64,000 nt of DNA from Candidatus Aphodousia gallistercoris (GCA_018714185.1 DVNT01000007.1:16833-80832), one strand, 5' to 3'; numbered from the stretch's first letter, positions 47,995 to 57,966 are shown. A program made the numbers and translations. The notes: generated from the sequence alone by a model not told the origin.

Positions 47995-49272
47995 ATGAAA
48001 CTTCTCGTTATCGGTAGCGGCGGCCGTGAACACGCCTTAGCATGGCGTTTGTCACAAGACGAGCGCGTACAAACCGTATTTGTTGCCCCGGGCAATGCCG
48101 GGACGGCCCTGTGCCCCAAACTTCAGAATTTGGAAGAAAGCGATTTAAACCGCTTGGCTGACTTTGCCCAAAATAACGATATTGACTTTACGGTCGTCGG
48201 CCCGGAGGCCCCCCTGGCTGGCGGCGTTGTCGATCTGTTTCGTTCACGTCATTTACGCATTTTCGGGCCGACTCAAGCTGCTGCCCAGCTCGAGAGCTCA
48301 AAAGACTTTGCCAAAGCATTCATGAAACGGCATAACGTTCCGACAGCCGATTATGAAACCTTTACCGATGCCAAGGCAGCCCATGATTACATCGCGCGAA
48401 AAGGAGCGCCCATTGTCGTTAAGGCTGACGGCCTGGCCGCGGGCAAGGGGGTCATCGTTGCCATGACCGAAGAGCAAGCCCATGCCGCCGTTGATACGAT
48501 GCTCGAGGGCAACACTTTCGGCCAGGCCGGCGCCCGCGTCGTCATTGAAGACTTCCTGCAAGGTGAAGAGGCCAGCTTTATCGTCATGGTTGACGGCACC
48601 CACGTGCTTGCCATGGCCTCGAGCCAAGACCATAAGCGCTTACTCGACCACGACCAAGGCCCGAACACGGGCGGTATGGGCGCCTACTCGCCGGCTCCGG
48701 TCGTAACGCCCGAGATTCATCGCATGGTCATGGAGCAAATCATTGTCCCTACCGTGCGCGGAATGGCTGAAGAAGGACACCCCTTCACCGGCTTCTTGTA
48801 TGCCGGCCTCATGATCAGCTCTCAAGCCGACGGTACACCCACGGTCAAAACGCTTGAATTTAACTGCCGCATGGGCGACCCGGAAACCCAACCCATCATG
48901 AGCCGTCTGCAATCGTCTTTGGTTGATTTGTGCAATGCCGCCATCGACGGCAAACTCGATACGGTACAGGCCCAATGGGATCCCCGCGTTGCTTTGGGAG
49001 TGGTGTGTGCCGCCCGCGGCTATCCGAGCAAGCCCGAAAAAGGCGCCGTGATTTCTTCCTTGCCTCAAGAACGCGAGGACCTTCACGTCTTTCACGCCGG
49101 CACTAAGGTCGTTGCAGGCCAAATGACCGTCAGCGGCGGACGCGTACTTTGCGTCGTCGGCTTGGGCGAGAGCGTGCGTGAAGCCGCCCGCATCGCCTAC
49201 GAGGGCGTACAACAGGTTCACTTCGAAGGCATGCAATACCGCACCGACATCGGGTATCATGCCATCAAGTAA
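47995..49272 (+). CDS. purD: Phosphoribosylamine-glycine ligase (GAR synthetase)
   Basis: A 425-residue ATP-grasp protein. The opening VIGSGGREHALAW, the ATP-binding VVKADGLAAGKGVIVA and CRMGDPETQ are signature features. It adds glycine to phosphoribosylamine. The 280 bp before it hold small hairpins (CTCGGAC..GTCCGAG; GACCC..GGGTC) but no recognised element. Confidence 0.97.
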   Translation: MKLLVIGSGGREHALAWRLSQDERVQTVFVAPGNAGTALCPKLQNLEESDLNRLADFAQNNDIDFTVVGPEAPLAGGVVDLFRSRHLRIFGPTQAAAQLESSKDFAKAFMKRHNVPTADYETFTDAKAAHDYIARKGAPIVVKADGLAAGKGVIVAMTEEQAHAAVDTMLEGNTFGQAGARVVIEDFLQGEEASFIVMVDGTHVLAMASSQDHKRLLDHDQGPNTGGMGAYSPAPVVTPEIHRMVMEQIIVPTVRGMAEEGHPFTGFLYAGLMISSQADGTPTVKTLEFNCRMGDPETQPIMSRLQSSLVDLCNAAIDGKLDTVQAQWDPRVALGVVCAARGYPSKPEKGAVISSLPQEREDLHVFHAGTKVVAGQMTVSGGRVLCVVGLGESVREAARIAYEGVQQVHFEGMQYRTDIGYHAIK

Positions 49273-49294
49273 TTAAGTTTGACCCCTAAACGGC

Positions 49295-49327
49295 AAAACC
49301 GCCCGGCTTCAAACGGGCGGTTTTCTT
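49295..49327 (+). terminator. Terminator of purD, directly before nadD
   Basis: AACCGCCCG pairs with CGGGCGGTT, followed by TTCTTTC. The nadD ATG is five bases further on. Confidence 0.9.
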
Positions 49328-49331
49328 TCTC

Positions 49332-49949
49332 ATGAGAATCGGATTTTTCGGCGGTACATTCAATCCTGTCCATCAAGGGCACCTTCTGCTAGCCCGCGAG
49401 GCCGTCAAGCAGCTTCATCTGGATCACTTGCAGTGGATACCGGCTAAGCCGTGGCAAAAAACTCAGGACTCGATCCTGCCCGATGAGGATCGAGTCAAAA
49501 TGCTGCAGCTCGCCATTGAAGCGGATCCGAACATGTCTGTGAACACCATGGAGTTGCAGCGGCAAAAGCTATCGTATTCCATCGACACCTTGCGTGAGTT
49601 GCAAAAACGTTATCCGCAAGATGAGCGCTTTTATCTCATTGGAGCAGACCAGTGGGAAAACTTTCACACTTGGAAAGACTGGCAAGCGCTTTTTGATTTG
49701 GCAACTTTCGTGATTTTTGAAAGAGACGGACAGCGCAGCGCCAACGCTCAAGTGCAGGCCTTTCTCAAGGACAAAACGCAGCGGGTGCTTTTTCTAACCA
49801 TGCCGGCGGTACCGGTTTGCTCCACCGAACTGCGCTCCGAAGCCCTGCGCCGGGGACTAAACTCGCCCCTATGCCGCCGATGGATTCCGGAATCCGTTCG
49901 CAACTATATGATTCTTCATCATCTTTTTGCCGCTTGCAAAGACTGCTAA
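49332..49949 (+). CDS. nadD: Nicotinate-nucleotide adenylyltransferase
   Basis: A 205-residue protein with the nucleotidyltransferase motif FGGTFNPVHQGHLLLA and the late CSTELRSEALRRG. It makes deamido-NAD. It heads a rightward run with rsfS, rlmH and maf, a common order. The start abuts the purD terminator. Confidence 0.95.
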   Translation: MRIGFFGGTFNPVHQGHLLLAREAVKQLHLDHLQWIPAKPWQKTQDSILPDEDRVKMLQLAIEADPNMSVNTMELQRQKLSYSIDTLRELQKRYPQDERFYLIGADQWENFHTWKDWQALFDLATFVIFERDGQRSANAQVQAFLKDKTQRVLFLTMPAVPVCSTELRSEALRRGLNSPLCRRWIPESVRNYMILHHLFAACKDC

Positions 49950-50007
49950 AATTTTCTTATTATGAGTTCGGCTCATTATTTTTAAGCAACTACGAGAATT
50001 AAAACAT

Positions 50008-50448
50008 ATGGATATTCGAAAACTTCAACGCGTTATTGTCGATGCGCTCGAAGACGTGAAAGCTCAAGACATCGTGGTCTATAACACCAAACATCTCACC
50101 AACGAGTTCGAACGCGTCATTATCGCGAGCGGCTCTTCGAACCGCCAAACCCGCGCGCTCGGCTACAACGTCTGTCAAGAGGTTAAGCAAGCCGGCGGCG
50201 AAGTGCTCGGCATGGAAGGCACCGACACCGGAGAATGGGTTTTGGTTGACTGCGGCGCGGCGATCGTGCACATTTTGCAACCGGCCATGCGCGAGTACTA
50301 CAACTTGGAAGAAATCTGGGGCGGCAAGAAAGTCAATATCAAACTTCACGGCGACAAGGAAGCTTCGCCGGTGACAGATGATGCGGCTTCTGCTACGCGC
50401 CGGCCGAAGGCTGTTCGCGGCAAAATGATCCGCATCATTGAAGACTAA
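50008..50448 (+). CDS. rsfS: Ribosomal silencing factor RsfS
   Basis: A 146-residue protein. DIRKLQRVIVDALEDVKAQDI and GTDTGEWVLVDCGAAIVHIL with YYNLEEIWGGK match RsfS (Iojap). It binds L14 and blocks subunit joining in starvation. The Ala/Arg-rich tail past residue 115 is an extension. Confidence 0.94.
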   Translation: MDIRKLQRVIVDALEDVKAQDIVVYNTKHLTNEFERVIIASGSSNRQTRALGYNVCQEVKQAGGEVLGMEGTDTGEWVLVDCGAAIVHILQPAMREYYNLEEIWGGKKVNIKLHGDKEASPVTDDAASATRRPKAVRGKMIRIIED

Positions 50449-50469
50449 CTGCTTGTGTAACCCTGATCA

Positions 50470-50497
50470 AAAGCGTGGGCAGGTAAGCCCGCGCTTT
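50470..50497 (+). terminator. Hairpin just before rlmH
   Basis: An 11-bp stem AAAGCGTGGGC / GCCCGCGCTTT with one G-U and loop AGGTAA, followed by AAATTT. It ends eight bases before the rlmH ATG. The T-run is weak, so it may be a regulatory stem rather than a terminator. Confidence 0.55.
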
Positions 50498-50505
50498 AAA
50501 TTTCC

Positions 50506-50973
50506 ATGAAAATTACCGTCATCGCCGTAGGTCTTCGGCAACCGGCCTGGGCTGATTCCGCCATTGAAGACTACTTGAACCGTTTCCCGAAAGATTGGAG
50601 CGTCTCGATCAAAGCCGTCAAACCCGAACTTCGCAGCGGCCAAAGCACTGCCAAAATAATGCAAGCCGAGGCTGAACGGATTTTGGCTGCCGTGCCCGAA
50701 CACAGTTTGATGGTCGTCATGGATGAACACGGCAAAGATCTGACCACGATGGATTTCGCCCAAAAAATCCGCCAATGGCGCGATGCCGGCGAGTCCCTGG
50801 CTTTTATTATCGGGGGAGCTGACGGGCTTGATGCCGCGCTGAAAGCAAAGGCGCGCTTCATGATGCGGCTTTCCTCCATGACCCTGCCGCACGCCATGGC
50901 CCGGGTACTACTGGTTGAGCAAATTTATCGGGCGTTCAGCATCTTAACGAACCATCCTTACCACCGCGCCTGA
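50506..50973 (+). CDS. rlmH: 23S rRNA pseudouridine(1915)-N3-methyltransferase
   Basis: A 155-residue SPOUT methyltransferase with the knot motif LAFIIGGADGLD and the end LPHAMARVLLVEQIYRAFSI. It methylates pseudouridine 1915 in helix 69. No Shine-Dalgarno is seen between the hairpin and the ATG. Confidence 0.95.
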   Translation: MKITVIAVGLRQPAWADSAIEDYLNRFPKDWSVSIKAVKPELRSGQSTAKIMQAEAERILAAVPEHSLMVVMDEHGKDLTTMDFAQKIRQWRDAGESLAFIIGGADGLDAALKAKARFMMRLSSMTLPHAMARVLLVEQIYRAFSILTNHPYHRA

Positions 50974-51007
50974 GCGGCGGCGGATAACCTTCGACATTTT
51001 CGATTGT

Positions 51008-51625
51008 ATGACCCCGAAAACTTTTTATCTTGCCTCTAAAAGCCCCCGTCGCAAGCAAATATTGCAGCAGCTCGGCTTTAACCCCATTGTGCTCGCCACC
51101 AATGACCATACGCTTAAGGCTTTCCAAGGCGACGAAGAGCCGATAAAGGGCGAAAGGCCTGAAGAATACGTCTTACGCGTATCCAAAGAAAAAGCCCTTA
51201 TCGCCCTGCAAAAAATCCAAACGCAAGGCCTGGCCCCGTACCCGGTGCTTGCTGCCGATACGACCGTCATCTGCCGCGGGGAGATTTTGGGAAAACCCGT
51301 AAACGAACAGCAAGCGCGTCGCTTCCTGGAAATGATGTCAGGCACCGTGCACGAAGTGCGAACCGCCGTATGGGTCGGTGGCAACGCTCAAACGCTCACC
51401 GCCGCCGTCAGCGTCTCGCACGTGCACTTTAAGCGCCTGACCGAAGAGGAGATCCGGGCCTACGTGAGCACGGCCGAACCCTATGACAAGGCCGGCGGTT
51501 ATGCCGTCCAAGGACTCGCCGCTGCCTTTATCGAACGCATTGAGGGTTCTTATAGCGGAATCATGGGGCTACCCGTTTTTGAAACGGTCCAACTGCTCAA
51601 AAAGTTTGATATCCGCCTTTTTTGA
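51008..51625 (+). CDS. maf: Maf-family nucleotide pyrophosphatase
   Basis: A 205-residue protein with the opening LASKSPRRKQILQQLGF, VLAADTTVICRGEILGKP and YAVQGLAAAFIERIEGSYSGIMGLP. It is probably a dTTP/UTP pyrophosphatase (YhdE type) that clears non-canonical nucleotides. It follows rlmH by 34 bp. Confidence 0.92.
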   Translation: MTPKTFYLASKSPRRKQILQQLGFNPIVLATNDHTLKAFQGDEEPIKGERPEEYVLRVSKEKALIALQKIQTQGLAPYPVLAADTTVICRGEILGKPVNEQQARRFLEMMSGTVHEVRTAVWVGGNAQTLTAAVSVSHVHFKRLTEEEIRAYVSTAEPYDKAGGYAVQGLAAAFIERIEGSYSGIMGLPVFETVQLLKKFDIRLF

Positions 51626-51689
51626 GCATTTTTCCATTAAAAAACAGCGCTTATGCGTTAGAATGAACGAATAACCTGAAGGATTTAAT

Positions 51690-52322
51690 ATGCTTGACGA
51701 TAAAGCCGGACGCTTGTTTCTAGTGACGGCACCCTCGGGGGCCGGCAAGTCTTCGTTGGTGGCTGCCCTGCTTAAGGCCGATCCGTCGGTTCACTTGTCG
51801 ATATCGCATACGACAAGAGCCCCGAGGCCCGGGGAGCAAGACGGACGAGAATACCACTTCGTGTCCATCGAAACGTTTGAATCCATGAAGGAAGATAACG
51901 CTTTCTTGGAATGGGCCTTTGTGCACGGCAACTATTACGGCACTTCAAAGAAGTGGCTGTCCGAGCAGCTCGAACTCGGGCACGATGTCTTGCTAGAAAT
52001 CGATTGGCAGGGTGCGCTGCAGGTCAAGCGTCTTTTCCCGGATGTCGTCGGCATTTTTATCTTGCCGCCTTCGGTAGAAGCTCTTAAGGAAAGGCTCACC
52101 AAAAGGGCTACGGATTCGCCCGAAGTCATTGCGCGGCGCTTGGCCGGTGCCGGTGCGGAAATGGTGCATGCCGGACAGTTTGACTTCGTTATAATAAACG
52201 ACGATTTTCAAAGGGCAACGGGCGATTTGATCGCCATTGTCCGCGCGTCCCGGTTGACTTTTAAAACACAATCGATTCGGGAACGCGAAACATTTAAACA
52301 CCTTGGCATCCCGCTTTTATAA
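51690..52322 (+). CDS. gmk: Guanylate kinase
   Basis: A 210-residue protein with Walker A VTAPSGAGKSSLVAALL, GREYHFVSIETF and the lid WQGALQVKRLFP. It turns GMP into GDP, next to the (p)ppGpp enzyme SpoT that depends on this pool. The gmk-rpoZ-spoT order is conserved in proteobacteria. Confidence 0.96.
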   Translation: MLDDKAGRLFLVTAPSGAGKSSLVAALLKADPSVHLSISHTTRAPRPGEQDGREYHFVSIETFESMKEDNAFLEWAFVHGNYYGTSKKWLSEQLELGHDVLLEIDWQGALQVKRLFPDVVGIFILPPSVEALKERLTKRATDSPEVIARRLAGAGAEMVHAGQFDFVIINDDFQRATGDLIAIVRASRLTFKTQSIRERETFKHLGIPLL

Positions 52323-52358
52323 GCAGAGGCCTTTTTTACGGAAATACTGAGAACACTT

Positions 52359-52562
52359 ATGGCACGTGTAACTGTTGAAGATTGCTTGAAAAAGATCCCC
52401 AATCGTTTCGAATTGGTCTTAGCGGCCGCCCAGCGCGCCCGCCAATTGTCCTCCGGCTCGGTTGCTCGGATTGACGCAAAAGACAAACCGACGGTCATCG
52501 CTTTGCGCGAAATTGCCGCCGGCGTCATCACCAAGGAAGAGATGTTCAAGCGCATTTCTTAA
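52359..52562 (+). CDS. rpoZ: RNA polymerase omega subunit
   Basis: A 67-residue protein, opening [20 protein letters not shown] and with [21 protein letters not shown], the standard omega features. It helps beta-prime folding and forms part of a ppGpp site. It lies between gmk and spoT. Confidence 0.95.
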   Translation: MARVTVEDCLKKIPNRFELVLAAAQRARQLSSGSVARIDAKDKPTVIALREIAAGVITKEEMFKRIS

Positions 52563-52569
52563 TAATTAG

Positions 52570-52609
52570 GCGAAGCTCGAGCCTTTTTACTGCTCAGCTT
52601 CGCTTTTTT
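52570..52609 (+). terminator. Terminator between rpoZ and spoT
   Basis: GCGAAGCT pairs with AGCTTCGC across an 18-nt loop, followed by six T. Some read-through or a separate promoter would be needed for spoT. Confidence 0.75.
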
Positions 52610-52641
52610 ATTTTCAGCTATCGCTAGTTTAGAGAGGCAAC

Positions 52642-54918
52642 ATGGTACCGAAATATTTACAGACGGGTTCTAGCGACATTCTCGCCTCGATTCGACATCA
52701 AGTCTTGACCCAAACAGAAAAGAAAAAAGATTTGCCGACGCCGGATGAGCCGGCCGAGCAAGCCACCGAGTTGCCCCTTGTAACCCCGCCGATTAAGCCC
52801 GTCATTGCGACGGCCGCTTCCTTGATCGACAAGTGTGAGACCTACCTTGGCGCGGCCGACATTGAGCGTATCAAAGCGGCTTATCGCTACGCCGATGACG
52901 CGCACCTCGGTCAGTTTCGCAAGTCCGGCGAACCGTACATTACCCACCCGATTGCCGTGGCCAGCATTTTGGCCGAATGGCATTTGGATGCAACAGCGAT
53001 TCAGGCTGGCTTGATGCACGATGTGCTCGAAGATACGGGCCACTCCAAAAATGAATTGGCAAAACTTTTCGGCATTACCACCGCTGAAATCGTCGACGGG
53101 GTCTCAAAGCTCGATAAGCTGAAGTTCTCATCCAATGAAATTGCCCAAGCCGAAAGCTTCAAAAAAATGCTCTTGGCCATGAGCAAAGACGTTCGTGTCA
53201 TCTTGGTCAAACTTGCCGACCGTTTGCACAATTTGCGCACTCTCGGCGTCATGCGGCCGGAAAAGCGGCGCCGCATTGCCAAGGAAACCTTGGATATCTA
53301 TGTCCCGATCGCCCACCACTTAGGTATCAATCACTGCTTCCGCGAGATGCAGGATTTGTGCTTGGAAAACTATTACCCCAGGCGGTATACCGTTCTCTAT
53401 AAAGAGCTGGTGGCTGCCAGGCAAAACCGCAAACCGGCCCTGGAAAAAATTCTCCAAGATACCAAGGATATGTTCGTTCGGGCCAACATCAAGGGGCGGG
53501 TGCTCGGGCGCGAGAAGACCTGTTACGGCATCTATTCACAGATGCGTATCAAGAAGGTGTCCTTTTCGGAAGTGTTTGACCTATACGGCTTCCGGGTCAT
53601 TGTGTCTACGCGCGAGGACTGTTACCGCACGCTAGGCGCCTTGCACCAAATGTATAAGCCGGTGCAAGGACGCTTTAAAGACTTTATCGCCATCCCGAAA
53701 AGCAACGGCTATCAAAGCTTGCACACAACGGTGATCGGTCCGGCCGGCACGCCGGTTGAATTTCAGATCCGTACCGAGCAGATGAATGACATTGCCGAGC
53801 AAGGCATTTTGACTCACTGGCTTAACCGCGGCAGCGAATCGGAAATTCAAACACTGACCCATGCCTGGCTGCAGTCGCTTTTGGACTTGCAGAAAAAATC
53901 CTCGAGCAGCAGCGAGTTTTACGAAAACATCAAGGCCGACCTTTTCCCGGATCGCATTTACGTTTTCACCCCGAAAGGAAAAATTATTTCGCTGCCGCAA
54001 GATTCCACGCCTGTGGACTTTGCCTACCAAATCCACTCGGATGTCGGCAATCATGTTTTAGGGTGCCGCATCAACGGCCAGCAGCGCCATATTGACGTTC
54101 GCCTGCAAAACGGCGACATGGTCGAAATTGTCACGAGCATGACCTCGCATCCGACGCCGCAGTGGCTTGACTTTGTCCGCAGCGGCAAAGCCCGTGCAGA
54201 AATTCGCCAGTACTTGCGCTCGCTCGATTTTGACGAAGCGGTGAAAATCGGACGGCAACTGCTTGAACGGGAGGCGCCCAACGCCCACTTGGTTTGGGAA
54301 GATATCCCTGATAGCGTCTGGAATACCGTCATGGCGGAAACCGATAGCGAATCGCGCGCCTCCTTGTATGCATTAGTCGGCTCGGGCAAGGCAAGCTACA
54401 TCGTGATCCTGCACCGTATCCAGGCTCTCTTGGAGCAACAAGACGAACCGGTCAAACCCTCGGATGCCATTGAGGTCTATGTCAACGGCGAAAAGCAAAC
54501 CGCACAGCTTGCACGGTGCTGCCACCCCGTCCTGGGCGACGAGATTTGCGTCTTTGAGCGTGCTGGTCACGGCTTGACGGTTCACCGGGCAAGCTGCATG
54601 CACGCCCAGCACGCTAAAAACGATAAGGCAGAGCGTTGGGAGGCGGCGACTTGGGGACATAATAACCACCAACACTTCACGGCTCCCGTTGATTTGAAGG
54701 TCGGAGACGTCCGCATGGGCATTTTGCAAGCCACGCAGGCGGTTGCCCGCGAAGGCGCCTCCATCGTCGGGTTAAACATCCCGGATGATCAAAACGAGCC
54801 GCAATTGCAGTTGCTCGTGCAAGTCGACAACCGCATTCAGCTTATTCGCGTCATGCGTGCTTTGAGACAAATTCCCAATATCAAAGACGTGCGAAGAAAA
54901 TTCGAGTCTTCATTTTAG
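52642..54918 (+). CDS. spoT: Bifunctional (p)ppGpp synthetase/hydrolase SpoT (Rel family)
   Basis: A 758-residue protein. The hydrolase domain keeps the HD pair (LMHDVLED, His126-Asp127). The synthetase domain has YGFRVIVSTREDCYRTLG and AIPKSNGYQSLHTTVIGP. A TGS domain (DRIYVFTPKGKIISLPQDSTPVDFAY), a helical region and a C-terminal ACT domain follow. Intact HD suggests two activities, as in SpoT. It acts in the stringent response alongside rpoZ and gmk. The start follows GAGAGG. Confidence 0.96.
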   Translation: MVPKYLQTGSSDILASIRHQVLTQTEKKKDLPTPDEPAEQATELPLVTPPIKPVIATAASLIDKCETYLGAADIERIKAAYRYADDAHLGQFRKSGEPYITHPIAVASILAEWHLDATAIQAGLMHDVLEDTGHSKNELAKLFGITTAEIVDGVSKLDKLKFSSNEIAQAESFKKMLLAMSKDVRVILVKLADRLHNLRTLGVMRPEKRRRIAKETLDIYVPIAHHLGINHCFREMQDLCLENYYPRRYTVLYKELVAARQNRKPALEKILQDTKDMFVRANIKGRVLGREKTCYGIYSQMRIKKVSFSEVFDLYGFRVIVSTREDCYRTLGALHQMYKPVQGRFKDFIAIPKSNGYQSLHTTVIGPAGTPVEFQIRTEQMNDIAEQGILTHWLNRGSESEIQTLTHAWLQSLLDLQKKSSSSSEFYENIKADLFPDRIYVFTPKGKIISLPQDSTPVDFAYQIHSDVGNHVLGCRINGQQRHIDVRLQNGDMVEIVTSMTSHPTPQWLDFVRSGKARAEIRQYLRSLDFDEAVKIGRQLLEREAPNAHLVWEDIPDSVWNTVMAETDSESRASLYALVGSGKASYIVILHRIQALLEQQDEPVKPSDAIEVYVNGEKQTAQLARCCHPVLGDEICVFERAGHGLTVHRASCMHAQHAKNDKAERWEAATWGHNNHQHFTAPVDLKVGDVRMGILQATQAVAREGASIVGLNIPDDQNEPQLQLLVQVDNRIQLIRVMRALRQIPNIKDVRRKFESSF

Positions 54919-54979
54919 ATAACCGACGGTTTCGGCGGCTTAACCGGCCGCCGAAAGCTTTTATAAGGAACTCATCGTT

Positions 54980-56314
54980 ATGGATCAAAACCGCTCTACT
55001 TGGGGATCTCGTTTGGGCTTTGTGCTCGCCTCGGCCGGCGCCGCCGTCGGCCTCGGTGCCATTTGGAAGTTCCCCTATTTGGTCGGCTCCAACGGGGGTT
55101 CCGTTTTTCTTTTTCCTTTCATCTTCCTGACCTTTACGGTCGGATTGGTGCTTTTGATCGCCGAGCTCTCACTCGGGCGTGCGGGAGCCGGCTGCATCGT
55201 GACCGCCTTTAGGAAATTGGGCGGTAAGGCTTGGGGCCGGGCCGGCTATTTGGGCGTTGTCACGGGCTTTTTTGTCCTGAGCTTTTATTCGGCAATCGGC
55301 GGCTGGACCATCGCCTATTTTGTCAATGCCTGCCTGGGCTCGGGCTTGGTTTCCGACCAAGCACAGCTGGGCGCTTACTTTGCCAATATTTCAGGCGATC
55401 CGGTGTTAGCGATCGGCTACCAGGCGCTCTTTCTGGTGCTTACGGCGTGGGTGGTTGCTTACGGCGTCAGTGCCGGCATTGAGCGGTTATCGAAAATTTT
55501 GATGCCGTTGCTATTTATCCTCATGCTGATTTTGATCATTCGTGCCCTGTTCTTGCCCGGGGCCATGGAAGGCATCAAATACCTCTTTAGCTGGAATCCC
55601 GAGGCATTCACGTTAGATGCCCTGCTCTCGGCCATGGGCTTTACCTTTTTCTCGCTTTGTTTGGGCAGCGGCTGCATGCTCACTTACGGCAGCTACCTGG
55701 ATAGTAAAGTCGATCTCATCAGCTCTTCTTCTTGGATTGCCTTTTTAACGATCCTCAGCTCGCTTCTGGGAGCCTTGATGGTCATGCCGCCCGTCTTTGC
55801 CTTCGGATTGGATCCCACGGCCGGGCCCGGTCTTACCTTCGTGACCATGCCGGCCATTTTCTCGCAGATGCCCTTCGGCAATTTGCTGGCCGTTATTTTT
55901 TACGCCTGCTTGCTTGTAGCGGCTATCACCAGTTCCGTTTCCATGCTGGAAATCGATGTAGCCTTTTTCCAAGACGAATGGAAATGGTCTCGACCGAAAG
56001 CCGTGGTTGTTACAACAATCGGTTTAATGATTGTCGGATCTTTCTCCGCCATGTCATTCGGCCCCTTGGCTGATTACCGCTGGATGAATCGCACCTTCTT
56101 TGACTGGGTGGATTACATTACCTCCAATATTTGCCTGCCGATCGGCGGCTTGATGGTTGCCGTGCTGGCTAGTTGGGTGGCCTGGGCCAAGGTCAAACCC
56201 TACATCTCCGGCGAGGGAATGCAGCGCTCCGAAAAAGCCTTGAAAGTGCTTCGCTGGAGCATTGCCATTTTTGCCCCCATCTTGGTGCTCACCGTGTTAC
56301 TGACCGGGATTTGA
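54980..56314 (+). CDS. Sodium-dependent NSS-family transporter (SNF), copy 1
   Basis: A 444-residue membrane protein with about 11 helices. The opening GFVLASAGAAVGLGAIWKFPY holds the helix-1 sodium and substrate site; a late LSAMGFTFFSLCLGSGCMLTYGSYL forms helix 6. These are bacterial neurotransmitter:sodium symporter features, related to amino-acid carriers such as those for tryptophan or leucine. A paralogue follows at 56494. Confidence 0.9.
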   Translation: MDQNRSTWGSRLGFVLASAGAAVGLGAIWKFPYLVGSNGGSVFLFPFIFLTFTVGLVLLIAELSLGRAGAGCIVTAFRKLGGKAWGRAGYLGVVTGFFVLSFYSAIGGWTIAYFVNACLGSGLVSDQAQLGAYFANISGDPVLAIGYQALFLVLTAWVVAYGVSAGIERLSKILMPLLFILMLILIIRALFLPGAMEGIKYLFSWNPEAFTLDALLSAMGFTFFSLCLGSGCMLTYGSYLDSKVDLISSSSWIAFLTILSSLLGALMVMPPVFAFGLDPTAGPGLTFVTMPAIFSQMPFGNLLAVIFYACLLVAAITSSVSMLEIDVAFFQDEWKWSRPKAVVVTTIGLMIVGSFSAMSFGPLADYRWMNRTFFDWVDYITSNICLPIGGLMVAVLASWVAWAKVKPYISGEGMQRSEKALKVLRWSIAIFAPILVLTVLLTGI

Positions 56315-56493
56315 CCCAAATCTTAGGGCTTTCCATTAAGTCATTGAGCGGTTAACTTAGGCTTTTTGCATATTGTTGCCACAAAGCTTTTGAGCTACGA
56401 TAAGCAGACTATGCTGTCCTCTTCATAGATCAGGGCTTTTTGGCGGTTTTTCGTCAGACGATATTCAGTTTTTCAGGACTAACAGGGACTTTT

Positions 56494-57822
56494 ATGGCTT
56501 CTCGTGCTTTATGGACTTCAAAATTGGGTTTTATTCTTGCCAGTGCAGGCGCAGCCGTCGGGCTGGGCGCCATCTGGAAGTTTCCCTACATGGCCGGCAC
56601 TAACGGCGGTTCAACGTTCATTATCCCCTACATTCTCTTTTGCTTTACGATCGGCATGTTTTTGCTTTTGGCCGAACTCGTTGTCGGCCGGGCCGGACGA
56701 GCCGCCAGCATCAATAGCATGATCAGAGTCGGCCGATCTCGCTTTTGGGGAATTTTCGGCTTTATCGGTACCTTAACGGGTTTTCTGATTCTGACCTTTT
56801 ATTCAACTATTGGCGGTTGGTGCGTGGCCTATGCGGTCGATGCCGCCACCGGTGGCGGCGTCATTACCGACATGAAGCTGCTCGGCGAATATTTCAATTC
56901 GTTCGTGAGCGATCCCTGGATGAGCATTTTCTACCAGTTGGTGTTCATGCTCATGACCGCCGGCGTTGTGATTTTCGGCGTTCAAAAGGGCATTGAACGG
57001 CTGGCTAAATATTTAATGCCTACGCTCTTTATTTTGATGATTGTATTGATCATTCGCGGCTTGACATTACCCGGAGCGTGGGCCGGCGTCGAATTCATGT
57101 TCAGCTTTGACTGGGACAACTTCAATGCCGACTCCATCTTTAATGCGATGGGCTTTTGCTTTTTCTCCCTATCCGTAGGTGCCGGGACACTCATCGTTTA
57201 TGCTTCTTATCTTTCCGAGGAAACCGATTTACCCCAGTCAACGGCTTGGGTCGCCTTCCTTGGCATTTTAGCGGCCCTTCTAGGCGGTCTCATGGTCATG
57301 CCTCCCGTGTTTGCTTTCGGCCTCGAACCGACGGCCGGCCCGGGCTTAACTTTCGTGACCATGCCGGCTGTCTTCGGCCAAATGCCTTTCGGTCAGCTTT
57401 TTGCCGTTCTCTTTTACATTTGCTTGATCGTCGCAGCCATTACCAGTTCGGTCAGCATCTTTGAAGCGGTTACTGCCGCTTTAGCCGACCTTAAGTTTTC
57501 ACGCCGCAATGCCGTCCCCGTTGCCTTCATTGCCGTCATGTTGATCGGCATATTCTGCACATTGTCTTTCGGTGAACTCGCTGACTTTAAGCTTTTCGGC
57601 AAAACCATTTTTGATTTGCTCGATTATCTCACTAGCAACATCGGCATGCCGCTAACCGCTCTTGGCTTGGCTATTGTCGCGGCTTGGGTCAATTGGCCGG
57701 AAACTCGCCACCAATTAACCACCACCAAGCCCCTCTCGCCATGGATCCTAAACGCCATCCGTTTCGGCATCGGCATTGTCTCGCCGGTGGTTATTGTGAT
57801 CGTGGTTATGCGCAGTCTCTAG
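56494..57822 (+). CDS. Sodium-dependent NSS-family transporter (SNF), copy 2
   Basis: A 442-residue membrane protein from ATG 56494, with AGGGAC upstream. It is closely related to the previous gene through the whole length: GFILASAGAAVGLGAIWKFPY, IGGWCVAYAVDA, and MVMPPVFAFGLEPTAGPGLTF. It is a tandem duplicate with a different helix-1 flank, so it may differ in amino-acid specificity. Confidence 0.9.
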   Translation: MASRALWTSKLGFILASAGAAVGLGAIWKFPYMAGTNGGSTFIIPYILFCFTIGMFLLLAELVVGRAGRAASINSMIRVGRSRFWGIFGFIGTLTGFLILTFYSTIGGWCVAYAVDAATGGGVITDMKLLGEYFNSFVSDPWMSIFYQLVFMLMTAGVVIFGVQKGIERLAKYLMPTLFILMIVLIIRGLTLPGAWAGVEFMFSFDWDNFNADSIFNAMGFCFFSLSVGAGTLIVYASYLSEETDLPQSTAWVAFLGILAALLGGLMVMPPVFAFGLEPTAGPGLTFVTMPAVFGQMPFGQLFAVLFYICLIVAAITSSVSIFEAVTAALADLKFSRRNAVPVAFIAVMLIGIFCTLSFGELADFKLFGKTIFDLLDYLTSNIGMPLTALGLAIVAAWVNWPETRHQLTTTKPLSPWILNAIRFGIGIVSPVVIVIVVMRSL

Positions 57823-57843
57823 TCAATCGGAAAGGACAAAACC

Positions 57844-57879
57844 GGGCAGAAGCTTTTTATCGAAGTTTCTGCCCTTTTT
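57844..57879 (+). terminator. Terminator of the transporter pair
   Basis: GGGCAGAA and CTT pair with AAG and TTTCTGCCC around the centre, followed by five T. Confidence 0.85.
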
Positions 57880-57966
57880 GCACTGCCTCTACGTAATGAG
57901 GGTACAGAAGAACATGAACGACTCGCGCCATGCGCGAAGCTTAAAACGGGGAAAAAAGAGACAGAT

